NCBI RefSeq assembly: GCF_020400655.1 | Contig: NZ_JAINRC010000007.1 | Coordinates: 124,001-188,000 of the forward strand | Length of the DNA: 64,000 nucleotides | From: Streptomyces spinosus | GTDB lineage: Bacteria > Actinomycetota > Actinomycetes > Streptomycetales > Streptomycetaceae | Reading direction: 5' to 3' | Shown: piece by piece, positions 24,755-33,676 of the stretch | How the letters are laid out: every line of letters starts with the position of its first letter | How positions within the stretch are numbered: position 1 is the stretch's first letter | Notes under the pieces: generated by a model | Database searches by the model: none | Told to the model about the DNA's origin: nothing | The model's input: the letters and a program-made list of their open reading frames with translations, nothing else | Translations under genes and position numbers: made by a program

Positions 24755-25180
24755 GTGACACTCTCCATCGAAGAACGAGAGCAGTTCCTGGCGGAGCCCC
24801 ACATCGGCGCGCTGTCGGTCGTCGAACGGCCGGACCGCGCCCCGCTGACGGTTCCCATCTGGTACCAGTACACGCCGGGTGGCGAACTGTGGGTGCGCAC
24901 CGGCACCGATTCCCGCAAGGCGCGGGCGATCCGTGCCGCGGGGCGCTTCAGCCTGATGGTGCAGCGTACGGAGCCCACCGTGCGCTACGTGTCGGTCGAG
25001 GGACCGGTCACCAGGACGGCGCCGGACAGCCACGAGCACTCCTGGGAGATGACGGCGCGCTACCTGCCGCAGGAGAAGGTCGCCGCGTTCGTCGAGTACG
25101 ACCGGACCCGGCTCGGTGAGCACTTCCTCGTCTACATGCGGCCCGAGCACTGGGTCTGCGCCGACCTGGGAGCCGTCTGA
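24755..25180 (+). CDS. Pyridoxamine 5'-phosphate oxidase-fold flavoprotein
   Basis: 141 aa, split beta-barrel of the PPOX/FDOR superfamily that binds FMN or F420. IGALSVVERPDRAPLTVPIWY, GGELWVRTGTDSRKARAI and ERTEP-like strands with RYVSVEGPVT match the family core. The small size and single domain fit the F420- or FMN-dependent branch common in actinobacteria. The GTG at 24755 is set by a TAGGGT box and by the conserved start of the barrel. Substrate unknown. Confidence 0.85.
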   Translation: MTLSIEEREQFLAEPHIGALSVVERPDRAPLTVPIWYQYTPGGELWVRTGTDSRKARAIRAAGRFSLMVQRTEPTVRYVSVEGPVTRTAPDSHEHSWEMTARYLPQEKVAAFVEYDRTRLGEHFLVYMRPEHWVCADLGAV

Positions 25181-25350
25181 CGGCACGGGGGCCGGTACGG
25201 TGCCGTCGCCCCGGCGGCCGGTGCCGGTCCGGTGTGCTGCCCGCGGCCGTCTGCGTCGGTCCGCGAGGATCGTCGTCGGCGGTGCCTGGGGACAGGATCC
25301 GGCCATGATCACGGACGCCGGGACCCGGTTCCTCGCCGACCGGACGATCC

Positions 25351-25911
25351 TCACCGGCCCCGCGCCCGACCGGTCCGCCCGCCGGCCGGCCGGCCTTCGG
25401 GGGCGGCCGGGGCTCCGGCGCCGGCCCGGTGGTTCCTTCCCCGCCGGGTGAGGCCCCAGGGCTTGAGGACCGAGATCGCCGTCATGAAGACGTAGGCGCC
25501 CAGCGACACGACCGGGCCGGGCAGGAGGTCGCCGGGGCCGGGCGGCGGTCCGCCCGCCGTCAGGCCGGCGAGGGAGGAGTTCACCCCTGGGCGCAGCGCG
25601 AATGCCGTGGCGGCGGTCGTGACGAGGGTCAGCCAGAACTTCGTGAGGACCCAGCGGTGCCGGGCCAGTCCCCAGGAAGTGCCCACGGACAGCAGTACAC
25701 CGCTGAGGAGGGTCAGGAACGCGAGCGGCAGCAGCAGCCGGTCCGCGAAGAGCCGCATGGCGCGGACGGACGCCTCGGCGGTCACCGCCGACCGCGTCGT
25801 GGTGGCGGTGACCGCGAGGGCGAGCAGCCCGAGCGTGAGCCCGAGCCAGCTCGCGGAGACGGCCACGTGGACGACGAGGGAGGCCCGGCGCGCGGGGCGG
25901 CTCAACTTCAT
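25351..25911 (-). CDS. Integral membrane protein (DUF2269-like)
   Basis: 186 aa with about four membrane helices: VVHVAVSASWLGLTLGLLAL, a helix around LLLPLAFLTLLSGVLLSVG, FWLTLVTTAATAFAL and VVSLGAYVFMTAISVLKPWG. The pattern of a first helix with VSWLG and later GLARHRWVLTKFW is typical of DUF2269-like proteins. The C-terminus is a basic, Gly-rich tail. The ATG at 25911 is chosen as the last start before the first helix; the ribosome site is poor. Function unknown. Confidence 0.72.
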   Translation of the reverse strand: MKLSRPARRASLVVHVAVSASWLGLTLGLLALAVTATTTRSAVTAEASVRAMRLFADRLLLPLAFLTLLSGVLLSVGTSWGLARHRWVLTKFWLTLVTTAATAFALRPGVNSSLAGLTAGGPPPGPGDLLPGPVVSLGAYVFMTAISVLKPWGLTRRGRNHRAGAGAPAAPEGRPAGGRTGRARGR

Positions 25912-25963
25912 GTGCGACACGGTGCCGGAGGAACCCGTCCGTGCCGTCCGGCAGGGGGAGCAA

Positions 25964-25993
25964 GGCGGTGTACTCGGCCCGGAGTACACCGCC
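25964..25993. terminator. Terminator after htpG
   Basis: GGCGGTGTACTC (25964-25975) and GAGTACACCGCC (25982-25993) form a perfect 12-bp stem with a 6-nt loop, 18 bp beyond the htpG stop at 26011. Confidence 0.75.
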
Positions 25994-26010
25994 CGCCCCG
26001 GAGGGCACCG

Positions 26011-27921
26011 TTACAGCACGCGTTCCAGACGGTCCGCCATCAGCTTCACGAACCGGGCCGGTTCCTTCGGCTGGCCGCCCTCGGCGAGCACCGCCAGACC
26101 GTGCAGCAGCTCGGCGGTCTCGGCCAGTTCCGTACGGTCCTCGCGCTCCTTGTACGCCTGGTTGAGACCCTTCACCAGCTGGTGGCCGGGGTTGAGCTCG
26201 AGGATCCGCTTGGCGCGGGGCACCTCCTGGCCCATGGCGCGGTACATGTTCTCCAGGGCCGGTGTCAGGTCGTGCGCGTCGGAGACGACACAGGCCGGGG
26301 AGACGGTGAGCCGGGAGGACAGGCGCACCTCCTTGATGTCCTCGTCCAGTTGCTCCTTCATCCAGCCGAGCAGCCCGGCGTACTCCTCGGTCTGCTTCTC
26401 CCGCTCCTCCTCGGCGGTGTCCTCGCCCTCGGCGTCGAGGTCGATCTGCCCCTTGGCGACGGACCGCAGCTTCTTGCCCTCGTACTCGCCGACGGCATCG
26501 GCCCACACCTCGTCCACGGGGTCGGTGAGCAGCAGCACCTCGATGCCCCGTTCCCGGAACGCCTCCATGTGCGGGGAGTTCTCGATGCTCTGCCGCGACT
26601 CGCCGGTCAGGTAGTAGATGTCCTCCTGGCCGTCCCTCATCCGCTCCACGTACCCCTTGAGCGTGGTCGGCTCGGTGTCGTGGTGGGTGCTCGCGAACGA
26701 CGCGACGGCGAGGAGGGCGTCGCGGTTCTCCGAGTCGGTGACCAGTCCTTCCTTCAGGACCGTGCCGAACTCCCGCCAGAAGGTGGCGTACCGCTCCTGG
26801 TCCTTGGTCATCATCTCCTTGACCGTGGACAGGACCTTCTTCGTCAGCCGGCGCCGCATCATCTCGATGTGGCGGTCCTGCTGGAGGATCTCGCGGGAGA
26901 CGTTGAGCGAGAGGTCGGCCGCGTCGACCACGCCCTTGACGAAGCGGAGGTACGGCGGCAGCAGCGCCTCGCAGTCGTCCATGATGAACACGCGCTTGAC
27001 GTAGAGCTGCACGCCGCGCTTGAAGTCCCGCGTGAACAGGTCGTGCGGGGCGTGTTCGGGGAGGAACAGCAGGGCCTGGTACTCGAAGGTCCCCTCCGCC
27101 TGGAGCCGGATCGTCTCCAGCGGGTCGCGCCAGTCGTGGGCGATGTGCTTGTACAGCTCGTGGTACTCGTCGTCGGAGACCTCGTCGCGGGGCCGCGCCC
27201 ACAGCGCCTTCATGGAGTTGAGCGTCTCCGGCTCGGGTGTCCCGTCGTCCTCGCCGGCCGTGGCGGAGCGCTCGGGCACCATCCGGATGGGCCAGGTGAT
27301 GAAGTCCGAGTACCGCTTGACGATCTCCCTGATCTTCCAGGGCGAGGTGTAGTCGTGGAGCTGGTTCTCCGGGTCGGCCGGCTTGAGGTGGAGCGTGACC
27401 GAGGTGCCCTGCGGCGCGTCGTCCACCCGCTCCAGCGTGTACGTGCCCTCGCCGCGCGAGGACCAGCGGGTGCCCTGGCTCTCGCCGGCACGCCGGGTCA
27501 GCAGGGTCACCTCGTCGGCCACCATGAAGCCCGAGTAGAACCCCACGCCGAACTGGCCGATGAGCCCTTCCTCCCCGGCCGCGTCCTTGGCCTCGCGCAG
27601 CTCCCGCAGGAACTTCGCGGTGCCCGAGTTGGCGATCGTGCCGATGAGCTGCCCGACCTCGTCGTACGACATCCCGATGCCGTTGTCCCGCACGGTGAGC
27701 GTACGGGCGTCCTTGTCGATGTCGATCTCGATGTGCGGGTCGGACACGTCGGCGTCGAGCGAGTCGTCCCAGAGTTTCTCCAGGCGCAGCTTGTCCAACG
27801 CGTCCGAGGCGTTGGAGACGAGCTCCCGCAGGAAGACGTCCTTGTTCGAGTAGACCGAGTGGATCATCAGCTGCAGCAGCTGACGGGCCTCCACCTGGAA
27901 CTCGAAGGTCTCGGTCGGCAT
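26011..27921 (-). CDS. htpG: Molecular chaperone HtpG (Hsp90)
   Basis: 636 aa, the normal size for bacterial Hsp90. The GHKL ATPase domain opens the protein: [31 protein letters not shown], and [18 protein letters not shown]. The middle domain has [18 protein letters not shown] and [10 protein letters not shown]. It folds client proteins under stress and is a cytoplasmic dimer. The ATG at 27921 gives the standard [17 protein letters not shown] beginning. No CIRCE or HAIR heat-shock element is visible upstream. It ends at a strong hairpin. Confidence 0.96.
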
Positions 27922-28248
27922 GTTCGCGAATACCTCACAGGTCCTGTCGCCGGAACTGGTGGAGCCACTGTAAAACACCACGTCAGCGCGGTGGCCCGAA
28001 GAGCGGGCCGTGGCTGGAAGAGCGCCTGGTGGCTGGATCCCTGCTGTTCGGGTCCGCCTCGGCACGCCCGCGCGGCCCGCCTGTGCGCTGTGCGGCCGGT
28101 TGCTCACGCTGCGGAACGGTGCCGCCGCACCCGTGCCGTCGCCGGAGCCGGGGCTCATAACCGGCGGCCCGCCGGGTACTCGCCGGGTCCAGGCCCGGCA
28201 ACGGTCCGGGGCCGCCGCCAGTCGAGCGGAGACAACGGAGGTACAGAG
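27922..28248. other. Intergenic region between htpG and an SRPBCC gene
   Basis: This 327-bp divergent spacer has no convincing gene. I see no HrcA (CIRCE) or HspR (HAIR) element and no clean sigma-70 promoter. It must hold the promoters of both flanking genes. Confidence 0.5.
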
Positions 28249-28725
28249 ATGAGCACGGTCAAGGAAGCGGTGGAGGTCGACGTTCCGCTGCACACCGCCT
28301 ACAACCAGTGGACGCAGTTCGAGGACTTCCCGAACTTCATGGAAGGCGTCGAGGAGGTCAGGCAGCTGGACGACCGGCACAATCACTGGACCATGAAGAT
28401 CGGCGGAGTACGGCGCGAGTTCGACACCGAGATCGTCGACCAGCTGCCCGACGAGCGCATCACCTGGCGCACCACGAGCGGCGACACGAGCCAGAAGGGC
28501 ACCGTCCGCTTCGAGCGCCTGGACGACATGCACACCAAGGTCGAGCTGGTGATGGACGTCGAGCCCAGCGGAGCCGTGGAGAAGGCGGCGGATCTGATCG
28601 GCACGATCGACCGGCGCGTCAAGGGAGACATGAAGCGGTTCAAGCAGTTCATCGAGGAACAGGGCGGGGAGTCCGGTTCCTGGCGCGGCCGGATCCGGCC
28701 CGGGGACGCCGGCTCGTCCCTGTGA
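28249..28725 (+). CDS. SRPBCC / cyclase-like protein
   Basis: 158 aa. VEVDVPLHTAYNQWTQFEDF, MEGVEEVRQLDDRHNHW and DMKRFKQFIEEQG are the hallmark blocks of the polyketide-cyclase/dehydrase (SRPBCC) group related to CoxG-like and oligoketide cyclase proteins. The tail (GSWRGRIRPGD) is short and basic. CGGAGG lies before the ATG. It is divergent from htpG and followed by a hairpin. In Streptomyces such proteins are often stress-related rather than biosynthetic; the ligand is unknown. Confidence 0.87.
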   Translation: MSTVKEAVEVDVPLHTAYNQWTQFEDFPNFMEGVEEVRQLDDRHNHWTMKIGGVRREFDTEIVDQLPDERITWRTTSGDTSQKGTVRFERLDDMHTKVELVMDVEPSGAVEKAADLIGTIDRRVKGDMKRFKQFIEEQGGESGSWRGRIRPGDAGSSL

Positions 28726-28748
28726 TCAGGACGCGGCCGTGACGCATA

Positions 28749-28780
28749 CGCCGCCGAGCGCACGAGCTCGGCGGCGGTTT
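28749..28780 (+). terminator. Terminator after the SRPBCC gene
   Basis: GCCGCCGAGC (28750-28759) pairs with GCTCGGCGGC (28766-28775) around a 6-nt loop and is followed by GGTTT. Confidence 0.7.
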
Positions 28781-28929
28781 GCTGCCGCGCCGCGCACGCC
28801 GGCCCACCGGCCGCCCGCCGCAGGGGTCGCTCCGGCTCGCACACTGCCGCCCCACAGCGCACGATAATCACAGGGGACACTCGGACCACGGTCCGTGCTC
28901 CGGGCCGTGGGCGGCAGGAGGAGGTCGTC

Positions 28930-29832
28930 ATGACCCGCGCCGACACCGTGGCCGCGGCCCGCATGCCCGGCACGATCCAGCCCGGCGGCGAGGAGTCGGA
29001 GAACCACCCCTGGAGGATCCGGCTGGTCAAGCACCCCGAGCGCTTCGAGTCGTCGTTCTTCAGGGCCGCGAAACGCACGGCACACAAGATCCTGGACGAG
29101 ATCGCCGACGCCGACCTGCCCTACGGGCCCCGGCCCGTGGCACCGGCGCACTGGGAGATGCACCACGGGGGCAGCCTGTGGGTGAAGACGACGAGCGGCT
29201 GGCGGATGTACCGGGCCCGCGCGGGCATCGAGTGGAGCATGCAGTTCTGCGCCGAGCCGTCCAGGGTCGACCGGCTGCGCCAGGACGCGGCCGTGCTCGT
29301 GGCCGGGTTCCCCGAGACGCTGCCCGCCCTGGCGGAACTGGGTTACGAGGAGGCCGAGGAGCTGCTGCGCACGCCCGTCACGGACGCCGACGGTGTCGAG
29401 GCGTGGACCGACTCGCTGTTCAACTCCTGCGTGCCGATGAGCCGTTCGGATCACCAGGGAATCCTCCCCAAGGTACCCGGTGAGCACCACTACCCCTGGC
29501 CCGTCAAGGGCGCGGACTTCTTCCGGTACGAGGACTTCCAGCTGTGGGTGACCCTGCCCGACGGCACGCACGGCGCCGTGACACCGGTGGACCGGCGGGG
29601 TTCCGGTGACGGGCATGTGCGTCTGGTGCTCGCCCCCGAGGGCAGCCAGGCCGCGGACGCGCTGGCCGAGGCGCAGGACCGCGGGCTGATGGCGGTCCTG
29701 CCTCCCAACAGCTCAGCCGCGCTCCAGGCGTTCGCCGCCCAGATCGAGCCGGGACAGCGCACCGCGTCCGGCCCGCCGGCGGCCCGCCGGGCCCACGCGC
29801 ACGGCGACGGACGGGGCGCGCGGGCCCGTTGA
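28930..29832 (+). CDS. DUF6424-like protein
   Basis: 300 aa, soluble. The sequence ENHPWRIRLVKHPERFESS, then PVAPAHWEMHHGGSLWVK and LFNSCVPMSRSDHQGILPK resembles an uncharacterised actinobacterial family (DUF6424). No catalytic motif is obvious, though several His and Asp residues (HWEMHHGG, SRSDHQG) could bind metal. AGGAGGAGG gives a very strong ribosome site. The last 40 residues are basic and disordered. It is convergent with the alginate-lyase-family gene, 22 bp apart. Confidence 0.7.
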   Translation: MTRADTVAAARMPGTIQPGGEESENHPWRIRLVKHPERFESSFFRAAKRTAHKILDEIADADLPYGPRPVAPAHWEMHHGGSLWVKTTSGWRMYRARAGIEWSMQFCAEPSRVDRLRQDAAVLVAGFPETLPALAELGYEEAEELLRTPVTDADGVEAWTDSLFNSCVPMSRSDHQGILPKVPGEHHYPWPVKGADFFRYEDFQLWVTLPDGTHGAVTPVDRRGSGDGHVRLVLAPEGSQAADALAEAQDRGLMAVLPPNSSAALQAFAAQIEPGQRTASGPPAARRAHAHGDGRGARAR

Positions 29833-29854
29833 GCGGGACGGCACCGGCGTGTGC

Positions 29855-31072
29855 TCAGTTCGGGTTGTCCCCGTGGGTGAGGGTTTCCCAGGCGACGAAG
29901 AGGTTGTTGCTGCCGGCCGGGCGGTTCTGCTCGGTCAGGGCCTGGGTGTTGGTCATGGCGATGCCCAGGCGGTTGTGCAGGGCGTTGTAGCCGACCTCGG
30001 TGACCGGGCCCAGCCCCCGGTTCACCGACCCGCCGCACAGCCAGCTCGGGACGGCGGCGCCCAGTTCGTACTTGGACTGGAAGCCGAGCGCCTGCCGCAG
30101 CCGCTCGCCCACGTCGGTGCCGTACAGGTCCTGCCCCTGGATGCGGCTGGTCTCGGCGACGTGTGAGATGGCCGAGATGCCGTATCCGGTGTGGGTGAAG
30201 TCGCGGCAGGTCTCCTGGGTGAGCCCGGTGACGAAGGTGGACTGCCCCTGCCAGTAGGACACGATCTTGTCGCGCGTGTTCAGGTTCTGGCTCGGCACGG
30301 TCTTGGGCAGGTCGCCGTCGGAGGCGAGGTACACGTACGCGGCGGTGCGGGTGCGGAACTTCGCCATGGCGGTGTCGTACGACGCCTTGTCCTCCAGGAA
30401 GACGGAGATGCCGACGGCCGCCTCCATCATCGACAGCTCCCAGTTGCCGTTGGAGTTCGAGCCGTTGATGATCTCGGGCAGATAGACGTTGCGGAGCATC
30501 GTCGCGAACCGGCCGGAGTTGGCCCACGTGCCGGTGTACGTGTACTTGATGATCTCTGCGGCCTTCGGCCACGAGGATCCGGCCCAGCCCGTCTGCAGCG
30601 GGGCGTTGCTGTTGGTGTGGTCCTGGAGCACGGCGGACCAGGCGTCCATCAGCTCGATCGCCTTCTTGGCGTAGCGCTCGTCGCGGGTGAAGTACCAGGC
30701 GAGCGCGTCGGTGTACGCCGCGATCGCGTCCTCGCGTTCGTCGGTACAGCCGTAGTTGGGGTTGGAGTACGACCCGCACTCGACGACGGCGCGCGGCTGG
30801 GGGGTGCGGCTGAGGCTCGCGTACTTGCTGGCCATCATCTGGTCGTACGCGCTCTTCCAGGGCTGTACGCCGGCGAGCACCTTGCCGCGGGCGAAGTCGA
30901 GTTGGGCGCGGGAGACGGTGACGCCGGGGTGGGCGAAAGCGGCGGGTGCGGCCTGCGCCCGCTGGCTCCCGGGCCAGGAGAGCAGTCCGGTGGTGAGCAG
31001 GGTGGCCGCCGCCGTGAGGGCGAGGGCGGAGCGCGGGGATGTACGGCGGCGCCGAGCGGGTGTGTCCTGCAT
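29855..31072 (-). CDS. Secreted alginate-lyase family protein
   Basis: 405 aa. A basic N-region, a long hydrophobic segment and AQAAPAAFAHPG form a Sec signal of about 42 residues. The mature domain is all-helical: SAYDQMMASKYASLSRTP, GWAGSSWPKAAEIIKYTYT, SNSNGNWELSMMEAAVGI and QETCRDFTHTGYGISAI match the alpha/alpha toroid of the alginate lyase family (PF05426), with Asn, His and Tyr residues where the family has its catalytic set. It should cleave uronic-acid polysaccharides by beta-elimination; the natural polymer is not certain. It has its own promoter in the divergent region. Confidence 0.85.
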   Translation of the reverse strand: MQDTPARRRRTSPRSALALTAAATLLTTGLLSWPGSQRAQAAPAAFAHPGVTVSRAQLDFARGKVLAGVQPWKSAYDQMMASKYASLSRTPQPRAVVECGSYSNPNYGCTDEREDAIAAYTDALAWYFTRDERYAKKAIELMDAWSAVLQDHTNSNAPLQTGWAGSSWPKAAEIIKYTYTGTWANSGRFATMLRNVYLPEIINGSNSNGNWELSMMEAAVGISVFLEDKASYDTAMAKFRTRTAAYVYLASDGDLPKTVPSQNLNTRDKIVSYWQGQSTFVTGLTQETCRDFTHTGYGISAISHVAETSRIQGQDLYGTDVGERLRQALGFQSKYELGAAVPSWLCGGSVNRGLGPVTEVGYNALHNRLGIAMTNTQALTEQNRPAGSNNLFVAWETLTHGDNPN

Positions 31073-31129
31073 CTGATCCCGTCCTCGTATGTGAACGAAG
31101 TGCGGCTGACTGAACGTCGAGTTGACGAG

Positions 31130-31158
31130 ACCATAGGTACGGACCAGGGGGCCGTCAA
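31130..31158 (-). promoter_or_regulatory. Promoter of the alginate-lyase-family gene
   Basis: On the minus strand TTGACG (31158-31153) and TATGGT (31135-31130) are exactly 17 bp apart, a good sigma-HrdB match. The spacer contains CTGGTCCGTACC, which is partly like the GGTC-N2-GACC core of DasR sites. Confidence 0.7.
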
Positions 31159-31204
31159 GAGGCCGGAAACGACAACTCCCGTCACGGGAGCGCGCTTTCA
31201 CGTC

Positions 31205-31234
31205 TTGACGTGATTGGTTCAGACCTCTTACCTT
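31205..31234 (+). promoter_or_regulatory. Promoter with DasR-like site before the RICIN genes
   Basis: TTGACG (31205-31210) is followed by TACCTT (31229-31234). The spacer holds ATTGGTTCAGACCTCT (31213-31228), matching 12 of 16 positions of the DasR responsive element ACTGGTCTAGACCACT. DasR is the GlcNAc-responsive repressor of chitin genes, and a chitinase is the second gene of this unit, which fits. Confidence 0.6.
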
Positions 31235-31323
31235 CCCGGTGCCGGGCGGGCCTTCGCGCGCAGCGTTCGACTCGGCGAGGCCCTCCCTTTCCTCACCGAC
31301 GCGAAAGGCAGTGATCTCCTCCC

Positions 31324-32142
31324 TTGTCCGCGCCATCCCCCCACCGTGCCCCGCTGTTCAGGGCCGTGCTCGCCGCCGCCTTCGCCGTCTCGGCCGGGCT
31401 GCTGGCCGCCTCCCCCGCGCAGGCCGCCACCGGCACGATCACCGGCCTGGCCGGCAAGTGCCTCGACGTCGCCGGGGCGAACTCCGCCGACGGCACCGCC
31501 GTACAGATCTACGACTGCAACGGCACCAGCGCCCAGCAGTGGACGGTCGGCAGCGACGGCACCATCCGCGCCCTCGGCAAGTGCCTCGACGTCACCGGCA
31601 ACTCCACCGCCGACGGCGCCAAGGTGCAGCTGTGGACCTGTACCGGCGCCGCCAACCAGAAGTGGACCGTCACCGCCGCCCACGACATCGTCAACCCACA
31701 GGCCGACAAGTGCCTGGACGTGACCGACAACAACTCCGCCAACGGCTCCCGGACACAGATCTGGAGCTGCACCGGCGCCGCCAACCAGAAGTGGAACGCG
31801 CCCGCCGCGCAGCAGTCGGCCGAGCAGTGCTGGGCGACGCATTACGGGCCCCAGCCGCCCGGTGCCCTGACGGCCAGCGGCGAGGTCTTCGACAACAACG
31901 CCGACACGGCGGCGACCTCCCTCAGCCGCCAGCCGCAACTGCCCTTCGGTACCCGGGTCCAGGTGACCAACGTCGCCAACGGCCGGTCGCTGGTGGTCCG
32001 CATCAACGACCGGGGCACCTTCGCGCAGACGCCGCAGGAGCCCAAGTGCCTCGACCTGACCGACGGCGCGTTCAGCCGGCTCGGCGGCAGCCTGAACCCG
32101 GACGCCGGGCACATCGTCGTCACGCAGACCGTCCTCAACTGA
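31324..32142 (+). CDS. Secreted RICIN-lectin plus RlpA-like protein
   Basis: 272 aa. The start is TTG at 31324, giving a Sec signal ending ASPAQAATG. Residues 36-160 are a ricin-type beta-trefoil (CBM13) with three QxW repeats (AQQWTV, NQKWTV, NQKWNA), which binds galactose or xylose-containing polymers. Residues 165-272 are a double-psi beta-barrel as in RlpA and expansins (CWATHYGP, GTRVQVTNVANGRSLVVRIND). It may loosen or trim cell-wall or chitin material. Its RICIN module closely resembles that of the next gene, with which it is probably co-transcribed (100 bp gap). Confidence 0.88.
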   Translation: MSAPSPHRAPLFRAVLAAAFAVSAGLLAASPAQAATGTITGLAGKCLDVAGANSADGTAVQIYDCNGTSAQQWTVGSDGTIRALGKCLDVTGNSTADGAKVQLWTCTGAANQKWTVTAAHDIVNPQADKCLDVTDNNSANGSRTQIWSCTGAANQKWNAPAAQQSAEQCWATHYGPQPPGALTASGEVFDNNADTAATSLSRQPQLPFGTRVQVTNVANGRSLVVRINDRGTFAQTPQEPKCLDLTDGAFSRLGGSLNPDAGHIVVTQTVLN

Positions 32143-32242
32143 CTTTCCAGCACGCCGAGTTACCGGCCGACGTCGTGCGCCGGCCGCGCAGCTCCGCGCA
32201 TCCCCCCTCGCAGTACGCCCCGTGAACTGGAGCGCATCCCCC

Positions 32243-33385
32243 ATGAGACTCCCGTACTTCGGACGGATACCGATGACACGCCTGCACCCCGGACGGGTGC
32301 TGGCCGCTTCCGTCGCCGCCTGCCTCGCCGCGCTGTTCGCCGTCACCCCGGCCCAGGCCGCCGACGGACAGATCACCGGCCTCGCCGGCAAGTGCGTCGA
32401 CGTGGCGGGCGCGAACAGCGCCAACGGCACCGCCGTACAGCTCTACGACTGCAACGGCACGAACGCCCAGCGGTGGTCCAACCCCGGCGACGGCACCCTG
32501 CGGGCGCTCGGCAAGTGCCTGGACGTCGTCGACCGCGGCACGGCCGACGGAACCGCCGTACAGCTGTGGGACTGCTCCGGCGGAGCGAACCAGCAGTGGG
32601 TGGTCACCGCCGCGCACGACATCGTCAACCCGGCCGCGAACAAGTGCCTGGACGTGCGCGACAACACCTCCGCCAACGGCACCCGTCTGCAGATCTGGAG
32701 CTGCACGGGCGGGGCGAACCAGAAGTGGAACGCGCCGGCGAGCGGCGGGGGCGGTACCACGCCTTCCGGGTTCGTCGTATCCGAGGCCCAGTTCAACCAG
32801 ATGTTCCCGAACCGGAATCCCTTCTACACCTACAGTGGTCTCACCGCCGCGCTCGGCGCCTACCCCGGCTTCGCGAACACCGGCAGCGACACCGTGAAGA
32901 AGCAGGAGGCCGCCGCCTTCCTCGCCAACGTCAGCCACGAGACCGGCGGGCTCGTGTACGTGGTCGAGCAGAACACCGCCAACTACCCGCACTACTGCGA
33001 CCCGAACCAGCCGTACGGCTGCCCGGCCGGCCAGTCGGCCTACTACGGGCGCGGTCCCATCCAGCTCTCCTGGAACTTCAACTACAAGGCCGCCGGTGAC
33101 GCGCTCGGCATCGACCTGCTCGACAACCCCTGGCTGGTGCAGAACGACTCCGCCGTCGCCTGGAAGACCGGCCTGTGGTACTGGAACACCCAGACCGGGC
33201 CCGGCACGATGACCCCGCACAACGCCATGGTCAACGGCGCGGGCTTCGGCCAGACCATCCGCTCGATCAACGGCTCCCTGGAATGCGACGGCAAGAACCC
33301 CGCCCAGGTCCAGAGCCGCGTCGACGCCTACCAGAGGTTCACCCAGATCCTCGGCGTCAGCCCGGGCGGCAACCTGTACTGCTGA
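32243..33385 (+). CDS. Secreted GH19 chitinase with RICIN domain
   Basis: 380 aa. After a Sec signal ending PAQAADG, residues 43-170 form a ricin beta-trefoil (three QxW repeats) and a Gly-rich linker leads to a GH19 catalytic domain: FVVSEAQFNQMFPNRNPFYT, the catalytic Glu at about residue 233 in NVSHETGG, YYGRGPIQLSWNFNY, and GTMTPHNAMV. It hydrolyses chitin by inversion and is secreted. The start at 32243 follows GGAG at 10 nt; an ATG at 32273 is an alternative. It shares the upstream DasR-like promoter and ends at a terminator with a T-run. Confidence 0.92.
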   Translation: MRLPYFGRIPMTRLHPGRVLAASVAACLAALFAVTPAQAADGQITGLAGKCVDVAGANSANGTAVQLYDCNGTNAQRWSNPGDGTLRALGKCLDVVDRGTADGTAVQLWDCSGGANQQWVVTAAHDIVNPAANKCLDVRDNTSANGTRLQIWSCTGGANQKWNAPASGGGGTTPSGFVVSEAQFNQMFPNRNPFYTYSGLTAALGAYPGFANTGSDTVKKQEAAAFLANVSHETGGLVYVVEQNTANYPHYCDPNQPYGCPAGQSAYYGRGPIQLSWNFNYKAAGDALGIDLLDNPWLVQNDSAVAWKTGLWYWNTQTGPGTMTPHNAMVNGAGFGQTIRSINGSLECDGKNPAQVQSRVDAYQRFTQILGVSPGGNLYC

Positions 33386-33411
33386 CACACCGCTGGCACA
33401 CCCCCAGCGCA

Positions 33412-33462
33412 CCCCTGGCGCACGGGCCGGCACCGACCGGGCCCCCACGCGCCAGGGGTTTT
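33412..33462 (+). terminator. Rho-independent terminator after the chitinase gene
   Basis: CCCCTGGCGC (33412-33421) and GCGCCAGGGG (33449-33458) pair around a GC-rich loop, followed by TTTT (33459-33462). Confidence 0.8.
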
Positions 33463-33575
33463 CCCGTTGCGCCCCCGGGGTCCCGAATCCAGCCGGACCG
33501 GCCGGAGGCAACCCCTTTCACCTGCCGCATCCGGTCGAAGAGGCCTTAGACATCCGATGTGTTGTTCCCGTCGAT

Positions 33576-33649
33576 CGAACTGTTCCCCGTTCGGACGATT
33601 GACAGGTGCACGACGGATACCTAGGTTCGCCGATACACCCGATGTATCG
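33576..33649 (+). promoter_or_regulatory. GH95 promoter with flanking operators
   Basis: TTGACA (33599-33604) and TAGGTT (33622-33627) are 17 bp apart, a near-consensus promoter. Upstream is CGAAC-N8-GTTCG (33576-33593). Just after the start site is a perfect dyad CGATACA-N5-TGTATCG (33631-33649), a strong candidate repressor operator. The regulator is not in the window. Confidence 0.72.
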
Positions 33650-33676
33650 ACGATCCGTCAGGTCTGGAGGACGACG

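Noticed and set aside
24131..27202. A 1,023-codon open frame on the minus strand
   Set aside because: It runs across htpG and several other genes in the wrong frame; the product is Arg/Pro-rich and shows no family motif.
27922..28248. Heat-shock elements (CIRCE or HAIR) before htpG
   Set aside because: Neither inverted repeat is present in the spacer.
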